A stretch of 17,040 bases of DNA from NCBI GenBank assembly GCA_019418025.1, contig DYCR01000018.1, positions 21,245 to 38,284 of the forward strand, given 5' to 3'. This DNA comes from Clostridiales bacterium. Lineage in GTDB: Bacteria; Bacillota; Clostridia; Oscillospirales; Oscillospiraceae. The notes under the pieces were generated by a model. That model worked only from the letters and a program-made list of their open reading frames with translations. It had not been told where the DNA came from and did not search any database. The translations under genes and the position numbers were made by a program. Of this stretch, positions 5,433-12,935 are shown one piece after another; position 1 is the first letter of the stretch; each line of letters begins with the position of its first letter.

Positions 5433-5918
5433 ATGGTGCTTGCATTTACAGGGCATCGGCCGGAGAAGCTCCCGTGGGGCAGTGACGAAAACGACCCCAG
5501 ATGCCAAGCGCTGAAGCTTCAGCTCCAAACGAAAATTCGGGAAGAAATCCACAGCGGCACGGTGACATTTTTCTGCGGGATGGCACGGGGCTGCGACTTT
5601 TACTTTGCAGAGGCGGTCCTTGCACTGAAGCAAGAGCATCCGCAGATCACCCTTGAGGCGTTCCTGCCCTGCCAAAGCCAGCCCAGCCGATGGGGAAGCG
5701 CCGATCGTCAGCGCTATCACGACCTGCTTTCTCGGTGCGATCGGGTCCACCTGCTGAGGCGTGATTACACGGCCGGATGCATGCTGGAGCGCAACCGCCG
5801 GATGGTAGACCGTGCCGACGGGCTTATGAGTGTCTGGGATGGCTCTGCCGGAGGCACCGAGGCCACGGTCCGCTATGCGCTCCGGCAGGGCAAGCCCGTC
5901 ATAGCCCTATGGCTTTGA
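5433..5918 (+). CDS. SLOG-fold (YpsA/DUF1273-like) putative nucleotide-binding protein
   Basis: This protein of about 161 residues resembles the YpsA/DUF1273 branch of the SLOG (SMF/DprA-LOG) Rossmann-like superfamily. Seen motifs, numbered from the chosen ATG, are the N-terminal FTGHRPEKLPWG (5-16), the central FFCGMARGCDFYFAE (about 46-60) and the C-terminal GGTEATVRYAL glycine-rich loop. I chose ATG 5433 because GAGGTGG (5421-5427) is an ideal ribosome site for it, and the alternative GTG at 5424 lies inside that site. SLOG proteins bind nucleotides or nucleotide-derived ligands, but the role of this branch is poorly defined. It is divergent from ribU and its last 12 bases overlap the end of the convergent DUF4830-like gene. 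A link to flavin or nucleotide sensing is only inferred from position. Confidence 0.88.
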   Translation: MVLAFTGHRPEKLPWGSDENDPRCQALKLQLQTKIREEIHSGTVTFFCGMARGCDFYFAEAVLALKQEHPQITLEAFLPCQSQPSRWGSADRQRYHDLLSRCDRVHLLRRDYTAGCMLERNRRMVDRADGLMSVWDGSAGGTEATVRYALRQGKPVIALWL

Positions 5919-6527
5919 CGTTTCTGTGGCAGGTGCGGTGGAGGTCTGCGGGGCAGGCTCGGTGGACGGCTCAGGCAGTACCTTTGAAGGCTTGGCAGAG
6001 GACTTTGCAGATGCATCCGGCATGGAGAAGCCTTGGATCTTTCCGTTGGGTGCGGTGTTGGTCACGTCTCCGCCGATGATCCGGTCCTTGTAGACCAGAA
6101 TGGTGGCATAGACCGGCTCGGTGGCATTGGGGTAGTTGTTGATTTGGTAGACATAACGCATGACGGACTTTCCTGCATACTCAGAAAGGTCATAGCCCTG
6201 ACTTTTTTGCAGCTCGTTATAGCGGTCAAATACCTCGGTGGATTTTTTGGGCACCTTGACCTGCATGGACTCGGCAGGGGAGGCGGTCACGTCCCAGCCC
6301 AGATCCGTCAGGAACTTCACACGGGCATCGTTGGAGTCTGCCGGCGGCGCGGCGGTGGCTGCAACGGGAGCTGACTCCACGGTGGGCTCGGATGCGGTTG
6401 GGACGGCTTCGGCGGCGGGGGTGGAATCCCCACGGGTCAGCCCGATGATAATACCGATTGCCACTGCCAAAACGGCAATCACGAGAATGAGTTTTCGTTT
6501 ATCGACCTTGGCGGTCATGATCAGCAT
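5907..6527 (-). CDS. Membrane-anchored DUF4830-like protein
   Basis: This protein of about 206 residues starts at the ATG complementary to 6525-6527, chosen because AGGAGGG lies seven bases upstream. An earlier ATG adding ten residues has no such site. One membrane helix (about 13-30) follows a basic KVDKRK start. A low-complexity Ala/Pro/Thr linker leads to a folded domain at about 68-165, with NDARVKFLTDLGWDV, then ELQKSQGYDLSEYAGK, VMRYVYQINNYPN and LVYKDRIIGGDV, which I recognise as the DUF4830 type. A second Ser/Pro/Thr-rich tail ends the protein. It is probably extracytosolic and anchored at its N-terminus; its function is unknown. The gene ends overlapping the SLOG gene tail to tail, so antisense pairing of the 3' ends is possible. 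Confidence 0.85.
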   Translation of the reverse strand: MLIMTAKVDKRKLILVIAVLAVAIGIIIGLTRGDSTPAAEAVPTASEPTVESAPVAATAAPPADSNDARVKFLTDLGWDVTASPAESMQVKVPKKSTEVFDRYNELQKSQGYDLSEYAGKSVMRYVYQINNYPNATEPVYATILVYKDRIIGGDVTNTAPNGKIQGFSMPDASAKSSAKPSKVLPEPSTEPAPQTSTAPATETSKP

Positions 6528-6599
6528 ACAGATCCCTCCTGAAACTTGGATTGGCATTACACCCTATTCCCAAGGACGGAGGAATAGAACGGAGAAGCA

Positions 6600-7307
6600 A
6601 TGGAACGATTGGACAAATTTTTATCCGGCGCAGGTGCCGGGACTCGGAGTCAGGTGAAGCAGCTTTTGAAATCCGGGCGTATCGCGGTGGACGGCGTCCC
6701 GGTGGGGGACGGCAGCATCAAGGTGGCGCCGGAGGTGCAGACCATTACATTGGACGGCCGGCCCCTGAGCGGCAGGCGCCGGATGTTGGTGATGATGAAT
6801 AAGCCGGAGGGGTTCGTGACCTCAACCGATGACCCGCGGGATGCAACGGTGATGGAGCTGCTGCCGGAAAGCTGGCGGAGTCAGGAGCTGAAGCCTGTGG
6901 GACGTCTGGACAAGGCCACCGAGGGCCTGCTGCTGTTTACCAATGACGGGGATTTGCTCCACCGCCTGATCAGCCCCAAAAAAGAGGTGCCGAAGGTCTA
7001 CTATGCCAAGCATGAAGGCACGGCGGGGGAAGATGACATTCAGGCCTTTGAAAGAGGCCTGACCCTCAGGGATGGGACCAAGTGCCTCAGCGCAAGGCTG
7101 CAGCCTCTGGGGCCGGGAGAGAGCCTGATCACGGTCTGTGAGGGTAAATACCATCAGGTTCGCAGGATGATGGCCTCCAGAGGGATGACGGTGCTTTATC
7201 TGGAGCGGCGGCAGGAGGCAGGGCTCAGTCTGGGGGATCTGGCAAGAGGCTCCTGTCGGGAACTGACCTCAGAGGAGATTGAGAAATTGGAAAAAACAGC
7301 ACAATGA
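6600..7307 (+). CDS. RsuA/RluB-family rRNA pseudouridine synthase
   Basis: This 235-residue enzyme converts a uridine in ribosomal RNA to pseudouridine. An N-terminal S4 RNA-binding domain covers about 1-57 (MERLDKFLSGAGAGTRSQV... with GRIAVDGV). The catalytic domain contains VMMNKPEGFVTS (64-75) and the signature KPVGRLDKATEGLLLFTNDG (98-117), with catalytic Asp104. Near the C-terminus EGKYHQVRRMMAS is the usual family motif. The length fits RsuA, but the exact rRNA target cannot be set from sequence alone. A GGAGAA site precedes the ATG. The gene is divergent from the DUF4830-like gene and no strong promoter was found in the 72-base gap. Confidence 0.93.
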   Translation: MERLDKFLSGAGAGTRSQVKQLLKSGRIAVDGVPVGDGSIKVAPEVQTITLDGRPLSGRRRMLVMMNKPEGFVTSTDDPRDATVMELLPESWRSQELKPVGRLDKATEGLLLFTNDGDLLHRLISPKKEVPKVYYAKHEGTAGEDDIQAFERGLTLRDGTKCLSARLQPLGPGESLITVCEGKYHQVRRMMASRGMTVLYLERRQEAGLSLGDLARGSCRELTSEEIEKLEKTAQ

Positions 7308-7363
7308 CCAATGAAAGATCCTCTCTAAAGGGGGATTGACCCTGCGGAATATGCTGCAATCGG

Positions 7364-7380
7364 GATTTTTCATAAAAATC
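7364..7380 (+). terminator. Weak AT-rich hairpin after the pseudouridine synthase
   Basis: GATTTTT and AAAAATC pair around CAT, followed a few bases later by CTTTTTT. The stem is almost all A-T, so it is at best a weak terminator. It is the only hairpin of note in the 192-base gap before the next gene. Confidence 0.25.
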
Positions 7381-7414
7381 ACAATCTTTTTTGCAATAAT
7401 TTGTCAAATGGTAC

Positions 7415-7443
7415 TTGCAAAATGTGCAAAAGCTATGTATAAT
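7415..7443 (+). promoter_or_regulatory. Promoter for the PucR-like regulator
   Basis: TTGCAA (7415-7420) and a perfect TATAAT (7438-7443) are 17 bp apart, with transcription start near 7450. A small inverted repeat, TTGCA-5-TGCAA (7415-7429), covers the -35 box and spacer and could be an operator, perhaps for autoregulation. Confidence 0.7.
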
Positions 7444-7499
7444 AACTCGTGAAATTTGTGAAATAAGTGCTTATGCATTTTCCTGAGGAGGAGCCTATT

Positions 7500-8591
7500 A
7501 TGACGAATAGCGTTTTTCAAAGTGTGATCGTTCAGCTGAAGGATGCCACCGACCGTGTGATGGGTGTTATCGATTCAGAGGGCTGCGTCGTTGCGTGCAA
7601 CGATATGAACCTGTTGGGTGAGCGTTGGACAGATGCCGCTTTGAAGGTTGGTTCTGCCCTTGATGCAGTGGTGACCTATGGACAGAAAACATACAAGTCC
7701 ATGGTAGGAAGCTCCAATTACTTTGAGTATGCAGTGTTCTGCGCCGGTGAGGATGAGCTGGCAAGAGGCATCTGCGTTGCAGCCTTTGTCGCCCTGAATG
7801 ATGCAAAGAACTATTACGAGGACAAGCATGACCGGGGGACGTTTGTAAAGAACATCATCATGGACAACATCCTGCCCGGTGATATCTATATTCGTGCCAA
7901 GGAGCTGCACTTCACCACCGATGCACCCAGAGCGGTATTTCTGGTTCGTCAGGTGGGACACGGAGACGTGGCCACGGTGGATCTGCTGAGCGGCATGTTC
8001 ACCGACAAGCTGCAGGACTTCGTCCTCAGCATCAACGAGACCGACATTGCCGTGGTCAAGCAGATCAGCACCTCCACCACGCAGGAGGATCTGGAGAAGA
8101 TGGCCCAGAATATGGAGGATACGCTGAAAAACGAGCTGTTCATTAAGACGGTGATCGGCATCGGAACCGTGGCAGAGCATCTGCGCGGTTTGGCGGACTC
8201 CTATAAGGAAGCCCAGACCGCCATTGAGGTGGGCAAGGTGTTCGACACGGAAAAGAGCATCATCAACTATGAGAATCTGGGGATCGGCCGCCTGATCTAT
8301 CAGCTGCCCACCACCCTGTGCGAGATCTTCCTCAGCGAGGTCTTTAAGAAAAATTCCATCGATTCTCTGGATCAGGAGACACTGTTCACCATCAATAAGT
8401 TCTTTGAGAACAATCTGAACGTCTCTGAAACCTCCAGAAAGCTGTTTGTGCACCGCAATACACTGGTGTACCGTCTGGAGAAAATCAAGAAGCTGACAGG
8501 CCTTGATCTGCGGGAATTTGACCATGCCATCATCTTCAAGGTGGCGCTGATGGTCCGTAAGTATTTGTCCAGCCGCGAAAACCGCCAGTGA
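7500..8591 (+). CDS. PucR/CdaR-like transcriptional regulator
   Basis: This regulator of about 363 residues starts at ATG 7500, chosen because GAGGAGG lies eight bases upstream; an in-frame ATG at 7467 has no such site. The N-terminal part (about 1-125, with DRVMGVIDSEGCVVACND) looks like a small ligand-sensing domain of PAS or CdaR type. The middle (about 130-260) resembles the GGDEF-like fold of the CdaR group, without the catalytic GGDEF motif. The last 70 residues hold the helix-turn-helix: FFENNLNVSETSRKLFVHRN followed by TLVYRLEKIKKLTGLDL, characteristic of PucR C-termini. The ligand and targets are unknown. It sits directly upstream of ftsEX but has its own terminator and promoter, so it is a candidate regulator of the envelope cluster rather than a member of that operon. 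Confidence 0.87.
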   Translation: MTNSVFQSVIVQLKDATDRVMGVIDSEGCVVACNDMNLLGERWTDAALKVGSALDAVVTYGQKTYKSMVGSSNYFEYAVFCAGEDELARGICVAAFVALNDAKNYYEDKHDRGTFVKNIIMDNILPGDIYIRAKELHFTTDAPRAVFLVRQVGHGDVATVDLLSGMFTDKLQDFVLSINETDIAVVKQISTSTTQEDLEKMAQNMEDTLKNELFIKTVIGIGTVAEHLRGLADSYKEAQTAIEVGKVFDTEKSIINYENLGIGRLIYQLPTTLCEIFLSEVFKKNSIDSLDQETLFTINKFFENNLNVSETSRKLFVHRNTLVYRLEKIKKLTGLDLREFDHAIIFKVALMVRKYLSSRENRQ

Positions 8592-8604
8592 TTTGGCCTG
8601 CAAT

Positions 8605-8640
8605 GAGCCGCTGCCTTCTGGCAGTGGCTCGTTGTGTTAT
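8605..8640 (+). terminator. Terminator after the PucR-like gene
   Basis: GAGCCGCTGCC and GGCAGTGGCTC form an 11-bp stem (one G-T pair) with a TTCT loop, followed by the T-rich GTTGTGTTAT. It separates the regulator gene from ftsEX. Confidence 0.7.
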
Positions 8641-8670
8641 GACATTCCTGTGAATTTTCATCCCGGCACG

Positions 8671-8699
8671 TTGACAGAATAAATTGAATGTGTTACAAT
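8671..8699 (+). promoter_or_regulatory. Promoter of the ftsE operon
   Basis: A consensus TTGACA (8671-8676) and TACAAT (8694-8699) are 17 bp apart, with an extended -10 TG at 8691-8692. This should be a strong sigma-A promoter driving ftsE, ftsX and the hydrolase gene. Confidence 0.8.
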
Positions 8700-8729
8700 T
8701 TTGTTACACTTTTTTAGGAGAAATAGATT

Positions 8730-9419
8730 ATGATTGAGTTTACCGATGTAGTAAAATCTTATTCGGTGGGCAATACCGCGCTGAACGGCGTGACCATGCA
8801 GATCGAGGACGGTGAGTTTGCGTTTCTGGTGGGACCCTCCGGCTCTGGTAAGTCCACGATCCTGAAGCTGATCACCGGCGAATTGAAGCCGACATCCGGC
8901 ACGGTGCATGTCAACGGATATTCTCTGGAGCGCATCCGCAAAAGAGAGATCCCTTACCTGCGCCGCACCCTCGGTGTCGTGTTTCAGGACTTCCGCCTGA
9001 TCCCCAACATGTCTGTTCAGGATAATGTTGCATTTGCCATGCGTGTGGTCGGTGCAAGAGAAAGAGACATCAAAGACCGGGTGGCATATGTGCTGGATCT
9101 GGTCGGTCTGGAGAACAAAAGCAAGCGTCTGCCCGGCGAGATGTCCGGCGGCGAGCAGCAGCGTCTTGCCATTGCGCGGGCGCTGGTGAACAATCCCTCT
9201 ACCATCATTGCCGATGAGCCTACCGGAAACCTGGACCCGGCCCGGTCGTTTGAAATTATGACCCTGCTGCAGGAGATCAACAATCTGGGCACCACGGTGA
9301 TGGTCGTTACGCATGAGAAGGATCTGGTGGAACGCTTCTCCAATCGCGTGATCGCGATCAATGAAGGCGTGGTTGTCAGTGACGGAATGGATGGGTATTA
9401 TCGCTATGAAGATCAATAA
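8730..9419 (+). CDS. ftsE: FtsE, ATPase of the FtsEX complex
   Basis: This 229-residue ABC ATPase drives the FtsX membrane protein and, through it, controls peptidoglycan hydrolysis in growth or division. Visible motifs are Walker A GPSGSGKST (35-43), Q-loop FQDFRLIPNMSV (85-96), signature SGGEQQR (139-145), Walker B TIIADEPTGNLD (158-169, catalytic Glu163) and switch His195. The FQDFRLIP segment and the length are typical of FtsE. AGGAG precedes the ATG. The 3' end overlaps ftsX by 14 bases, so the two are translationally coupled. Confidence 0.96.
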   Translation: MIEFTDVVKSYSVGNTALNGVTMQIEDGEFAFLVGPSGSGKSTILKLITGELKPTSGTVHVNGYSLERIRKREIPYLRRTLGVVFQDFRLIPNMSVQDNVAFAMRVVGARERDIKDRVAYVLDLVGLENKSKRLPGEMSGGEQQRLAIARALVNNPSTIIADEPTGNLDPARSFEIMTLLQEINNLGTTVMVVTHEKDLVERFSNRVIAINEGVVVSDGMDGYYRYEDQ

Positions 9420-10293
9420 TATTGGATATTTAATGAAAGAGGGCATCCGGAGCATTTTTCTCCACGGCCTGATGTCCTTTGCCTCGGTCTGTGTCACGGT
9501 GGCCTGCCTGATCATCGTCGGCAGCTTCTCTACCCTGATGTACAATCTGAACATCATGGTGGAGGGCTTGAACAAGACCAATGAGGTCGTTGCGTATGTA
9601 GACAGCGCCATGACCGATGCGGAAGCGAAAAGCGTCGGAACGAAAATCAATATGATTTCAAATGTGTTCCAGTCTACCTATGTTTCAAGAGAAGAAGCCT
9701 TGGAGAATTTCAAGGACGATCATGGCAATGAGAACGTGTTCGAGGGGGTTGACCCCACATATCTGCGCCATCGTTTCGTGGTCGTGCTTGAGGACAATTC
9801 GCTGATGGAGGAGACCGTCGATCTTCTGGAGAAGGTCCCAGGTGTGGTCAAGGTGGATGCCGAGTATGAGCTGGCAGAGGGCTTCACCACCATTTCCAAT
9901 GTCCTGCATCTGGCATCCTTTGCGGTGATCGCGGTGCTTCTGGTGGTGTCACTTCTGATCATATCCAACACCGTTAAGCTTGCGATGTATGACCGCAAGG
10001 ATGAGATCGCCATTATGAAAATGGTCGGTGCAACCAATGGATTCATACGGTTCCCGTTTGTTGTCGAGGGCTTTCTGCTGGGTATTGTCGGCGCAGCCAT
10101 TGCCTTTGGTCTTGAGTGGGGCATGTATGATGCCATGGTCCATAAGATCGCACAGGTGGACGCACTGGGACTGTTTACCTTCGTACCCTTTGTAGATCTG
10201 CTGGTTCCGATGATTGCAACCTTCGCGGCCGCCGGATTGTTCGTCGGCATCGTGGGCAGCTTGACCGCAATCAGCAAGTTCCTGGACGTTTAA
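9406..10293 (+). CDS. ftsX: FtsX, membrane subunit of the FtsEX complex
   Basis: This protein of about 295 residues starts at ATG 9406, inside the end of ftsE. The start is chosen because MKINNIGYLMKEGIRSI matches the family N-terminus and gives the normal length; further upstream ATGs lie deep inside ftsE. It has four membrane helices (about 21-45, 168-190, 213-235 and 265-288). A large extracytosolic loop after helix 1 is the part that contacts hydrolase coiled coils in studied systems. After helix 2 comes the conserved cytosolic segment YDRKDEIAIMKMVGATN, which meets FtsE. There is no strong ribosome site, in line with coupling to ftsE. The next gene, a coiled-coil endopeptidase 10 bases on, is its likely partner. 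Confidence 0.95.
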   Translation: MKINNIGYLMKEGIRSIFLHGLMSFASVCVTVACLIIVGSFSTLMYNLNIMVEGLNKTNEVVAYVDSAMTDAEAKSVGTKINMISNVFQSTYVSREEALENFKDDHGNENVFEGVDPTYLRHRFVVVLEDNSLMEETVDLLEKVPGVVKVDAEYELAEGFTTISNVLHLASFAVIAVLLVVSLLIISNTVKLAMYDRKDEIAIMKMVGATNGFIRFPFVVEGFLLGIVGAAIAFGLEWGMYDAMVHKIAQVDALGLFTFVPFVDLLVPMIATFAAAGLFVGIVGSLTAISKFLDV

Positions 10294-10303
10294 GGAGAAT
10301 GCT

Positions 10304-11626
10304 ATGAAAAATCGGAAGCTGTTGATATCGATTCTGTCCGGAATTATGGCGGGCATCATGCTGCTTGGACTGATCCTGAGCGTGCTGCCGTCGAGAGTGT
10401 TTGCTGCCCAGTCCTCTGATGAGATCCAAGAGCAGATCGATCGGCTGGAGCAGCAGCAGAACGCCATCGGAAGCAAGATGGAAAAGCTGTTGGGAGAACG
10501 GACCAAAAACCGCAACTCCGTGGAGGATATTGTGTCCCAGAAGGATAACCTCGATCAGCAGATCAGCCTTCTGAGTACAGAGATCCACAACATTGATGAG
10601 CAGATCCAAGGCTACACGGAGCTGATCGCTCAGAAGGAAGAGGAGCTTGAGGAGGCCGAGGCGGTTCTTGCAGACCTGAGCAGTAAGAATCAGGAGCGCA
10701 TCCGCGCAATGGAAGAGGCCGGAAAGATCTCCTACTGGTCTGTCCTGTTCAAGGCCAAAAGCTTCACCGAGCTTCTGGATCGGCTGAATCTGGTGGAGGA
10801 GATCCAGCGTGCAGATCAGCACCGACTGGAGGAGCTGAGTGCGGCGGCGCAGGCTGTTGAGGATGCCCGCACAGAACTGCAGGAGCAGAAGAAAGGTCTG
10901 GAGACCTCCCGTGAAGAACAGGTTGCAGCCCAGACGGCTCTGGATGAAAAGCGCACGGAGGCAGACGAGATTCTGGTGGAGCTGAACGCCCGGGAAAGCG
11001 AGCTTGCCGATATGTACGAGCAGTACGAGGCGGAAAAGAATGCCTTGGTTGCGGATATCGCAGCGGCAGAGAAGGCCTATACCGAGGCCAAGCGCCAAGA
11101 GCAGGAGGCTTCCAAGCCCAAGCCCACGGAGCCCCCTGCCGGAAACGGCGGAGACAGCTCTGGCGGTGGGGATTCTTCCAATGGGGGAGACAGCTCCAAC
11201 GGCGGCGATTCCTCGGAGAACAAGCCTACCACGCCTCCCAGCAGCAGTTGGGTCGCACCCTGCTCCTATACGGTGATGACCTCTCCCTACGGATGGAGAA
11301 CACACCCCATCACCGGAAAGAAGAGCTTCCACAACGGCGTAGACCTTGCAAACAATCAGGGGACGCCCATCTATGCAGCGAAGAGCGGAACCGTGACCAC
11401 CGCCACATACAGCAGTGTCTACGGCTACTACGTGACCATTAACCACGGGGACGGCTTCTCTACTCTGTATGGACATATGACCAACTACATCGTGTCTAGC
11501 GGTGAGACGGTGTCTGCCGGTCAGTTGATCGGATACATGGGCTCCACCGGCCTGAGCAGCGGCCCGCACCTGCACTTCACGGTGTACTATAACGGAAGCA
11601 CCGTAAATCCCATGGATTACATCTAA
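10304..11626 (+). CDS. Secreted coiled-coil M23 (LytM) endopeptidase, likely FtsEX partner
   Basis: This 440-residue protein has a signal peptide (cleavage likely after VFA, residue 34). Long coiled-coil regions (about 36-130 and 165-270) are broken by a loop around YWSVLFKAKSFTELLDRL (144-161). A Pro linker and Gly/Asp/Ser repeats (about 271-315) lead to an M23 domain (about 320-440). The zinc-site residues are present: His343 and Asp347 in FHNGVDLA, His391 in LYGHM and His422/His424 in PHLHF. It should therefore be an active peptidoglycan endopeptidase. The layout is EnvC-like, but EnvC itself has lost its zinc site. AAGGAG overlaps the ftsX stop, 10 bases upstream, so it is co-expressed with FtsEX and probably held inactive until FtsEX moves its coiled coil. 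Confidence 0.93.
   Translation: MKNRKLLISILSGIMAGIMLLGLILSVLPSRVFAAQSSDEIQEQIDRLEQQQNAIGSKMEKLLGERTKNRNSVEDIVSQKDNLDQQISLLSTEIHNIDEQIQGYTELIAQKEEELEEAEAVLADLSSKNQERIRAMEEAGKISYWSVLFKAKSFTELLDRLNLVEEIQRADQHRLEELSAAAQAVEDARTELQEQKKGLETSREEQVAAQTALDEKRTEADEILVELNARESELADMYEQYEAEKNALVADIAAAEKAYTEAKRQEQEASKPKPTEPPAGNGGDSSGGGDSSNGGDSSNGGDSSENKPTTPPSSSWVAPCSYTVMTSPYGWRTHPITGKKSFHNGVDLANNQGTPIYAAKSGTVTTATYSSVYGYYVTINHGDGFSTLYGHMTNYIVSSGETVSAGQLIGYMGSTGLSSGPHLHFTVYYNGSTVNPMDYI
11147..11218 (+). repeat. Tandem GGDSSN-type coding repeat in the hydrolase linker
   Basis: About four degenerate 18-bp units encode GGDSS(N/G) repeats at residues 282-304, between the coiled coil and the M23 domain. Such a stretch can change copy number by slippage, altering linker length without breaking the frame. 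Confidence 0.7.
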
Positions 11627-11635
11627 TAACGGTCA

Positions 11636-11672
11636 GCACCCACAGCGCAGTCGTGCTGTGGGTGCATTTTAT
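11636..11672 (+). terminator. Terminator or attenuator between the hydrolase and ctp genes
   Basis: GCACCCACAGC pairs perfectly with GCTGTGGGTGC (11 bp), followed by ATTTTAT. It ends only about 15 bases before the protease ATG, leaving no room for a promoter between them. Confidence 0.75.
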
Positions 11673-11686
11673 AAGCGAGGTATTTT

Positions 11687-12871
11687 ATGAAGCATGCAAA
11701 AGGAACAGTCAAATTTTTAAGCTATGTTCTGGTTGCGGCCGCTGCAAGCGGTGCAACTCTGGGTGTGACGTGGTCTGCCATGAACCGGGAGACGGCAGGC
11801 ACACGGAAGCTGACGGAGCTTTCGTCCCTGATTCAGGAGCGGTTCATCGGGGAGGCGGATGCCGACAAAATGGCGGATGCTGCCGCCGATGCAATGGTGC
11901 AGGCACTGGGAGACGAATGGAGCTACTACATCAGCGCGGATGACTATGACGATTATCTGGACAGGATGAGCAACTCCTACGTGGGTGTGGGCATAACCAT
12001 CCAGTTGCGTGAGGATGGTTATCTGGATATCGTTCAGGTGACACAGGGCGGTCCGGCAGAGACCGCAGGGGTGCAGCCCGGGGACGTGCTGACCAAGGTA
12101 AACGGCGAGGACGTGGAGGAACTGGGCATAGATCGGACCAAGGATCTGGTTCGTGGAGAAGAGGGGAGCGAGGTCCTTCTCACCGTGACAAGGGAAGATC
12201 TGCCTGTGGATATCTCCGTTACTCGGAAATATTTTGAAACCACCGTAGCAGACGGAAAGCTCATCGACGGAAGCATCGGCTTGATCACGATCCGCAACTT
12301 CGATGAACGCAGCGCCAAAGAAACTCTGGCCACCATCGATCGGCTGATCGACGAGGGAGCCAAGGGGCTGATCTTTGATGTTCGGAACAATCCGGGAGGA
12401 TACAAGACCGAGCTTGTGAAAATTCTGGATGCGCTGCTGCCTGAGGGGGAGCTGTTCCGCAGCGAATACTACAACGGCGCAGTGGACGTGGATCAGTCTG
12501 ACCCGGAGAGCCTTGATATCCCCATGGCGGTGCTTGTGAACAAAAGCTCCTATTCGGCAGCAGAGTTCTTTGCCGCGGCGCTGCGGGAGTACGATGCGGC
12601 GATCCTTGTGGGCGAGCAGACCTATGGAAAGGGATACTTCCAGCAGACCTTTGAACTGGAGGACGGCTCAGCGGTGGGGCTGTCCGTTGGCAAGTATTAC
12701 ACACCCAAGGGTGAGAATCTGGCGGGAGTGGGTCTGACGCCGGATGTGGAAGTTCCGGTGGATGAGGAAATGGCGCTGAAAATTCTGGCAAGGACCCTGA
12801 ATGAAGCGGAAGATCCGCAAATTTCGGCGGCAATTGCGCAGTTGAAGGCCGGAATAGACCTTGACGATTAA
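11687..12871 (+). CDS. ctpA: S41-family carboxy-terminal processing protease
   Basis: This 394-residue protease has an N-terminal membrane anchor (about 9-30), a PDZ domain (about 95-180, with GITIQLRED and GGPAETAGVQPGDVLTKVNG) and an S41 catalytic domain (about 190-355). The catalytic dyad is Ser290 (in SYSAAEFFAAAL) and Lys315 (in GEQTYGKGYFQ). These are 25 residues apart as in Prc/CtpA, and Gln319 sits at the usual +4 position from Lys. It acts outside the membrane and trims or degrades envelope proteins. The related ctpB gene also neighbours ftsEX in Bacillus subtilis. GAGG lies seven bases before the ATG. With a terminator directly upstream, its expression probably depends on read-through or on a promoter inside the previous gene. 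The hydrolase may be one of its substrates, but that is inference. Confidence 0.94.
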   Translation: MKHAKGTVKFLSYVLVAAAASGATLGVTWSAMNRETAGTRKLTELSSLIQERFIGEADADKMADAAADAMVQALGDEWSYYISADDYDDYLDRMSNSYVGVGITIQLREDGYLDIVQVTQGGPAETAGVQPGDVLTKVNGEDVEELGIDRTKDLVRGEEGSEVLLTVTREDLPVDISVTRKYFETTVADGKLIDGSIGLITIRNFDERSAKETLATIDRLIDEGAKGLIFDVRNNPGGYKTELVKILDALLPEGELFRSEYYNGAVDVDQSDPESLDIPMAVLVNKSSYSAAEFFAAALREYDAAILVGEQTYGKGYFQQTFELEDGSAVGLSVGKYYTPKGENLAGVGLTPDVEVPVDEEMALKILARTLNEAEDPQISAAIAQLKAGIDLDD

Positions 12872-12889
12872 ACCTTTATCCCGTATAAT
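12861..12889 (+). promoter_or_regulatory. Promoter of the greA-lysS operon
   Basis: TTGACG (12861-12866) and a perfect TATAAT (12884-12889) are 17 bp apart. The -35 box lies inside the last codons of the preceding protease gene. Transcription would start near 12896. Confidence 0.8.
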
Positions 12890-12935
12890 GTAGGGAGTTA
12901 TCTGAATAAGTTTTCTTTATGAAAGGATATATATC

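Noticed and set aside
7575..8603. Minus-strand open frame of 342 codons opposite the PucR-like regulator.
   Set aside because: It is antisense to a gene with a recognised helix-turn-helix and strong ribosome site.
8658..9650. Minus-strand open frame of 330 codons opposite ftsE.
   Set aside because: It covers the ftsE promoter and gene in antisense, and no family features are seen.
11147..11218. Short tandem repeats considered as a CRISPR or other array.
   Set aside because: They are in-frame coding repeats of a Gly/Asp/Ser linker, with no spacers between them.
10271..11575. Minus-strand open frame of 434 codons opposite the M23 hydrolase.
   Set aside because: It is antisense to a complete gene with catalytic motifs. 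The Leu-rich translation mirrors the coiled-coil codons.
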